A stretch of DNA of 8,078 nt, taken from Candidatus Woesearchaeota archaeon (GTDB taxonomy: Archaea; Nanobdellota; Nanobdellia; Woesearchaeales; UBA10216). The stretch spans positions 1 through 8,078 of the forward strand of contig JACPBT010000013.1 in the NCBI GenBank assembly GCA_016180145.1, given 5' to 3'. The notes beneath the pieces are model-generated. The model was given only the letters and a program-made list of their open reading frames with translations, had not been told where the DNA came from and did not search any database. Positions 5,731-8,078 of the stretch are shown one piece after another. Positions within the stretch are counted from its first letter, which is position 1. Each line of letters begins with the position of its first letter. The translations under genes were made by a program, and so were the position numbers.

Positions 5731-5754
5731 AGGCTTGCTGTTACGCAATTAAGA

Positions 5755-5934
5755 ATGGGAATGCATGCAGCAGAACGGCTAAAGACGTTTATGATTGAAA
5801 GCAGAAGAGTGCTTTCAATCACCAGAAAGCCAAGCAAAGAGGAATTCACGACAATAGTCAAGGTGACAGGGATAGGAATAGTCCTTATAGGGTTGGTGGG
5901 ATTTTTGCTGCAGCTCGGCAAAAACCTGATTTAG
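5755..5934 (+). CDS. secE: Preprotein translocase subunit SecE (Sec61 gamma)
   Basis: Essential clamp subunit of the SecYE/Sec61 translocation channel in the cytoplasmic membrane. It has 59 residues: an amphipathic N-terminal helix (1-20, MGMHAAERLKTFMIESRRVL), the conserved cytoplasmic stretch 'SITRKPSKEEF' (21-31) that lies along SecY, and one membrane helix (about 36-55, VKVTGIGIVLIGLVGFLLQL). The single-helix form and 'RKPSxEEFxxIxKVTGhGI' pattern are diagnostic of archaeal SecE. The ATG is fixed by the TATA box 28 bases upstream. First gene of the operon; the stop is TAG and spt5 starts 17 nt later. Confidence 0.93.
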   Translation: MGMHAAERLKTFMIESRRVLSITRKPSKEEFTTIVKVTGIGIVLIGLVGFLLQLGKNLI

Positions 5935-5935
5935 C

Positions 5936-5941
5936 AGGGAG
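5936..5941 (+). promoter_or_regulatory. Shine-Dalgarno of spt5
   Basis: AGGGAG directly after the secE stop, nine bases before the spt5 ATG at 5951. It shows that internal operon genes use ribosome-binding sites while first genes are mostly leaderless. Confidence 0.5.
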
Positions 5942-5950
5942 CTTATACAA

Positions 5951-6454
5951 ATGGAACAGGAAACACCGCAGGCAGGCGAGCCAAGCATATTCGCATTGAG
6001 AACGACTGCAAACAGGGAAGAGCAGGTAATGGATTTCATATCCTCAAATGCAAAGAAAAAGCATCTGGAAGTTTACTCGCTCATACACCCGCATGGTATG
6101 CGCGGTTACATATTCATGGAGGCAAAAACGAGGCTTGATGCAGAACAGGCTGCATTCAGGGTGCCTTATGCAAGGGGCGTGCTTCCGAACCAGATAAGCT
6201 ATGAAGAAATAGAGCATATGCTTGAGCCTGCAAAGAAAGCTGAAATTAACATAAAGAAAAATGACATAGTGGAGATTATAGCGGGCCCATTCAAAAGGGA
6301 GCAGGCAAAGATAAACAGGATAGATAAAACTAAGGAAGAAGTTGTAGTGGAGTTGCTTGAGGCGGCGGTGCCGATACCAATCACGCTGAAAATGGATGCA
6401 GTCAAGGTAATAAGGAGACTTGGAGAGGAAAGCAGGGAAGAAAAGGAAGAATAA
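5951..6454 (+). CDS. spt5: Transcription elongation factor Spt5 (NusG homologue)
   Basis: Processivity factor that binds the RNA polymerase clamp, with Spt4 as partner, and links transcription with translation. 167 residues: NGN domain about 12-92 ('IFALRTTANREEQVMDFI', 'VYSLIHPHGMRGYIFMEAK', 'VPYARGVLPNQISYEEIEHM') and a KOW domain about 101-155 ('IKKNDIVEIIAGPFKREQAK', then 'VVVELLEAAVPIPITLKMDA'). The charged tail (EESREEKEE) is short. Length and the two-domain layout match archaeal Spt5 rather than the multi-KOW eukaryotic form. It lies between secE and rpl11, the conserved archaeal order, and its stop is two bases before the rpl11 ATG. Confidence 0.94.
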   Translation: MEQETPQAGEPSIFALRTTANREEQVMDFISSNAKKKHLEVYSLIHPHGMRGYIFMEAKTRLDAEQAAFRVPYARGVLPNQISYEEIEHMLEPAKKAEINIKKNDIVEIIAGPFKREQAKINRIDKTKEEVVVELLEAAVPIPITLKMDAVKVIRRLGEESREEKEE

Positions 6455-6456
6455 AA

Positions 6457-7239
6457 ATGCCAACTCAGACAATAGACGCGATGGTTCCGGGAGGAAAGGC
6501 TACAGCAGCCCCGCCTCTGGGTCCTGCGCTTGGGCCTTTGGGAGTCAACATAGGCCAGGTAATTGCGGACATAAACAAAAAAACAGCAGCCTTCAACGGC
6601 ATGCAGGTCCCTGTGAAAGTAAGAGTCCAGTCAGACACTAAAAAATTTGAGATAGAGGTGGGAACGCCGCCGTCAAGCGCACTGATTCTGAAGGAGGCAG
6701 CCATAGAAAAAGGCTCAGGCAACCCGCTCCTTGACAAGGTGGCAGATATCAAGATAGAGCAGGTAATCAAGATAGCAAAAATGAAGGAAGACAAGTTAAT
6801 GGGCAAAAGCCTCAAGGAAAAGGTGAAGGAAATAATAGGGACATGCAACTCAATGGGAGTCCTTGTAGAAGGTAAGCAGGCATCAGCAGTGGCAAAGGAA
6901 ATAAGTCAGGGTTTATACTCGCAGGAAATCGCACAGGAAAAAACAGAGCTCACCGCAGAGGAACTCAAGGAGCTTGAAGAAGAGAGAAAGAAGCTCGCAG
7001 CAGAAGTGGAAAAGAGAAGGACAGAATACACTGCAACCGCAAAGACGATAATAGACTCAATGGCAGGGAAGACAAGGGCAGAAATCAAGGCAAAGCTTGT
7101 GGAAGCAGGCGTCCCTACACTGCTCATAAACGAGCTCCTGCCTGTAACAGGGGCAGCAGCGCAGCAGCCCGGCGCAGCTCCAGCAGCAGCCGCAGCAGGG
7201 GCAGCAAAGGAAAAGGCGCCGGCAGAAAAAGGCAAGTGA
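6457..7239 (+). CDS. rpl11: Ribosomal protein L11 (uL11) with long C-terminal extension
   Basis: Residues 1-155 are a standard archaeal L11: 'DAMVPGGKATAAPPLGPALG' (7-26), 'GVNIGQVIADINKKT' (29-43), 'GMQVPVKVRV' (48-57), 'KKFEIEVGTPPSSALILKE' (62-80) and the rRNA-binding C-terminal domain 'EQVIKIAKMKEDKL…GTCNSMGV'. It holds the GTPase-associated centre of 23S rRNA at the stalk base. Archaeal L11 normally ends near residue 160-165; this one has 260. The added part is a charged, probably coiled-coil helix (about 160-190), a helical segment 'AKTIIDSMAGKTRAEIKAKL…LLINELLP' (195-229), an Ala/Pro/Gly/Gln linker (231-250) and a basic tail (KEKAPAEKGK). The linker recalls the hinges of stalk proteins L10/L12. 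rpl1, rpl10 and rpl12 do not follow. Codons are uniform across the junction, so this is not a frameshift artefact. Confidence 0.93.
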   Translation: MPTQTIDAMVPGGKATAAPPLGPALGPLGVNIGQVIADINKKTAAFNGMQVPVKVRVQSDTKKFEIEVGTPPSSALILKEAAIEKGSGNPLLDKVADIKIEQVIKIAKMKEDKLMGKSLKEKVKEIIGTCNSMGVLVEGKQASAVAKEISQGLYSQEIAQEKTELTAEELKELEEERKKLAAEVEKRRTEYTATAKTIIDSMAGKTRAEIKAKLVEAGVPTLLINELLPVTGAAAQQPGAAPAAAAAGAAKEKAPAEKGK

Positions 7240-7299
7240 TTTATAGAATTCTCAGGCCAATAATAAACAATTGTGCTTCAGGCTTTACTGCAAGAGGAG

Positions 7300-7317
7300 A
7301 AAAGGGCATAAGAAAAA
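7300..7317 (-). terminator. T-rich terminator of rps17e
   Basis: On the minus strand, CTTTTTCTT begins directly at the rps17e TAG stop and is followed by CCCTTTTCTCC. Such clustered T tracts suit archaeal factor-independent termination. The plus-strand rpl11 transcript has no comparable T tract in the 79-base convergent gap. Confidence 0.4.
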
Positions 7318-7318
7318 G

Positions 7319-7513
7319 CTACTTAACCTTAGCTGCCTTCGCAAGCTTTGTGGCATAGCCGGTGATTACATTTGCAAGCTTGCGGGAGTTAAAATTGACA
7401 TACTTTGCAACAAGTTCCTTATTCTTGGTAAAATCCTCGCTGAATTCAGGGCCGTGAGCTTTCATAAGGCTTTGTGTCAAACGCTTGATGATGCGAGTCT
7501 TTATTCTTCCCAT
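7319..7513 (-). CDS. rps17e: Ribosomal protein S17e (eS17)
   Basis: Small-subunit protein found in archaea and eukaryotes but not bacteria. 64 residues beginning MGRIKTRIIKRLTQSLM, with 'FSEDFTKNKELVAKYVNFNS' (29-48) and 'RKLANVITGYATKLAK' (49-64 region), matching the short archaeal S17e throughout. An upstream in-frame ATG at 7537 would add eight residues, but it overlaps the promoter's TATA box and cannot be in the transcript, whereas 7513 lies about 27 bases from the box. It converges on rpl11 with a 79-base gap. Its Ile codons are mostly ATC, whereas the plus-strand genes prefer ATA. Confidence 0.93.
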   Translation of the reverse strand: MGRIKTRIIKRLTQSLMKAHGPEFSEDFTKNKELVAKYVNFNSRKLANVITGYATKLAKAAKVK

Positions 7514-7536
7514 GAACAGATGAGCACAGGCGCTCA

Positions 7537-7544
7537 TTTAAAAA
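7537..7544 (-). promoter_or_regulatory. TATA box of rps17e
   Basis: The minus strand reads TTTTTAAA, centred about 27 bases upstream of the ATG at 7513 (leaderless). It excludes the longer rps17e start. Confidence 0.6.
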
Positions 7545-7555
7545 GTTTTTGACCG

Positions 7556-7597
7556 TTTAGAAAGCGACATAAGTTTTGCATATATTCGCTTTCTAAA
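7556..7597. repeat. Perfect 11-bp inverted repeat with 20-base spacer
   Basis: TTTAGAAAGCG (7556-7566) and CGCTTTCTAAA (7587-7597) are exact inverted copies. The spacer is A/T rich (ACATAAGTTTTGCATATATT). It lies immediately upstream of the rps17e promoter and next to the larger hairpin at 7602. It could be an operator, a transcript hairpin, or part of the same RNA gene. Confidence 0.6.
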
Positions 7598-7601
7598 ATG
7601 T

Positions 7602-7695
7602 CAGAAGACAAAACAAGAGTATTCTGTCCAAAAACCCGCAGGAGTGTTAGCGACTGCGGGTCCCGAACCACAAGTGAGGATACTTTTGTCTTCTG
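7602..7695. ncRNA. Candidate structured RNA of about 94 nt (strand uncertain)
   Basis: The sequence folds as one long stem-loop. CAGAAGACAAAA (7602-7613) pairs perfectly with TTTTGTCTTCTG (7684-7695). After a five-base one-sided bulge (7614-7618), 7619-7625 pairs with 7677-7683 (seven pairs, one G-U). An inner hairpin, CCCGCAG (7635-7641) with CTGCGGG (7654-7660), has a 12-base loop. That makes about 26 pairs. It contains no good reading frame. On the minus strand an ACA directly follows the long stem, which hints at an H/ACA-type guide, but I cannot identify a proper two-sided pseudouridylation pocket or kink-turn. The A/T box at 7731-7740 is nearly palindromic and could serve a minus-strand RNA starting near 7710. 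Alternatives are a miniature inverted-repeat element or a protein-binding hairpin. Confidence 0.4.
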
Positions 7696-7730
7696 TTAGT
7701 TGGCAGAGATAGCATTAGCACTTGCAAAAA

Positions 7731-7740
7731 CTTTATATAA
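7731..7740 (+). promoter_or_regulatory. TATA box of the small acidic protein gene
   Basis: CTTTATATAA, centred about 28 bases before the ATG at 7764, predicts a leaderless mRNA. This is one of the strongest TATA boxes in the window. It reads nearly the same on the other strand (TTATATAAAG), so it may be bidirectional. Confidence 0.6.
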
Positions 7741-7763
7741 ACAGGAGCATATTCACCAAACCA

Positions 7764-7916
7764 ATGAAAGACCCGAGGTTCTTGCCGGTAGAAAAGAGGG
7801 AACCTGTAGACGATTTTGATGACGACTTCTTGGAAGAGGATGAATTAGCCTCACCGCTGAAAACCGGTAGGGGAAAGGCGCAGATAAAAAAGATGCAGTT
7901 GTTCATTGCCAGTTGA
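7764..7916 (+). CDS. Small acidic hypothetical protein
   Basis: 50 residues starting MKDPRFLPVEKREPVDDFDD, then 'DFLEEDELASPL' and a basic C-terminus 'KTGRGKAQIKKMQLFIAS'. The centre is strongly acidic (nine of fourteen residues from position 16 are D or E), and there is no membrane segment. The ATG at 7764 sits at the leaderless distance from a strong TATA box; an in-frame ATG at 7722 lies upstream of that box and is rejected. I do not recognise a family. It may be a small nucleic-acid-mimicking or binding protein, or the first part of a gene broken shortly after the acidic region. The promoter argues that it is expressed. Confidence 0.5.
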   Translation: MKDPRFLPVEKREPVDDFDDDFLEEDELASPLKTGRGKAQIKKMQLFIAS

Positions 7917-7956
7917 CTGCATAATGCGGCAATTCAGGGTGTGGGACATTAAAGTG

Positions 7957-8078
7957 CTAGCCCAGCCAAGAGAGGTTATGCCATAGGGACGTGAGCATGT
8001 TGGCAGTATCTATCCTGTCAGGTCTTTTCTGTCCCAGCTTCCAACCAGTTCTTTTCTTATCTTCAGCTATGCCACTTT
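7957..8078 (-). CDS. Possible C-terminal end of a gene entering from the right
   Basis: From the right edge (frame starting at 8076) the minus strand is open for 39 codons to TAG at 7957. It encodes a basic segment 'EDKKRTGWKLGQKRPDRID' followed by 'TANMLTSLWHNLSWLG'. The composition is that of a normal soluble protein and the other minus frames are closed early, but the stretch is too short to recognise a family. It may also be chance. Confidence 0.3.
   Translation of the reverse strand, partial: SGIAEDKKRTGWKLGQKRPDRIDTANMLTSLWHNLSWLG

Noticed and set aside
4840..5748. 302-codon open frame antisense to ftsZ
   Set aside because: It is the shadow of ftsZ codon bias: Ser/Ala/Pro-rich translation, no domain, no promoter or ribosome site, and ftsZ is certain.
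7602..7695. tRNA gene, because GGTTCGGGACC on the minus strand resembles a T arm
   Set aside because: No five-pair T stem, anticodon arm or seven-pair acceptor stem can be drawn; the dominant fold is a single long hairpin.
7602..7705. Integron attC site, because of the long hairpin and GTTAG words
   Set aside because: The terminal boxes do not match the RYYYAAC/GTTRRRY consensus, and there is no integrase gene or cassette array.

Overview
The window is archaeal chromosomal DNA. The evidence is an ftsZ–secE–spt5–rpl11 gene string in the archaeal order, an archaeal-type cytidylate kinase, a long archaeal FKBP, ribosomal protein S17e, and strong TATA boxes about 27 bp upstream of most start codons. 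The reduced style (many leaderless genes, tight spacing, an overlapping tail-to-tail pair) and the look of the hypothetical protein at 933-1394 suggest an uncultivated, possibly DPANN-type archaeon. That lineage guess is weak.

Left part (1-932): accessory DNA. A complete small antitoxin-like gene (270-404, +) runs tail-to-tail into a RelE/ParE-type toxin gene (401-724, -). The toxin frame is intact except for one amber stop at codon 27, and the pair is convergent instead of co-directional. It looks like a dead or dying toxin-antitoxin module.

Middle left (933-2951): a conserved-looking helical hypothetical protein (+), then on the opposite strand a multi-pass membrane protein and the tRNA pseudouridine synthase TruD, which form a two-gene operon. 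The hypothetical gene and truD overlap by 13 bp at their 3' ends.

Middle (2952-5677): a divergent promoter region with an imperfect inverted repeat, then cytidylate kinase and an FKBP-type prolyl isomerase/chaperone, each with its own promoter. Next comes a headless remnant resembling the C-terminus of an EamA/DMT-type transporter, and then ftsZ (FtsZ1-like) with a leader and a Shine-Dalgarno site.

Right (5678-7513): secE–spt5–rpl11, the translocon, transcription-elongation and ribosome-stalk-base operon. Ribosomal protein L11 carries an extra C-terminal region of about 100 residues ending in an Ala/Pro-rich linker and a basic tail. The usual partners L1, L10 and L12 do not follow; instead rps17e converges from the other strand.

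Far right (7514-8078): two consecutive inverted-repeat structures, the second a candidate structured RNA of about 94 nt, then a small acidic protein with a strong leaderless promoter, and the possible C-terminal end of a gene entering from the right.

The housekeeping genes link protein secretion, elongation, translation, folding and cell division. The most interesting items are the convergent, amber-interrupted toxin-antitoxin pair, the extended L11, the hairpin RNA candidate, the transporter remnant, and the near-uniform leaderless promoter geometry. I found no CRISPR array, tRNA, rRNA or insertion sequence.
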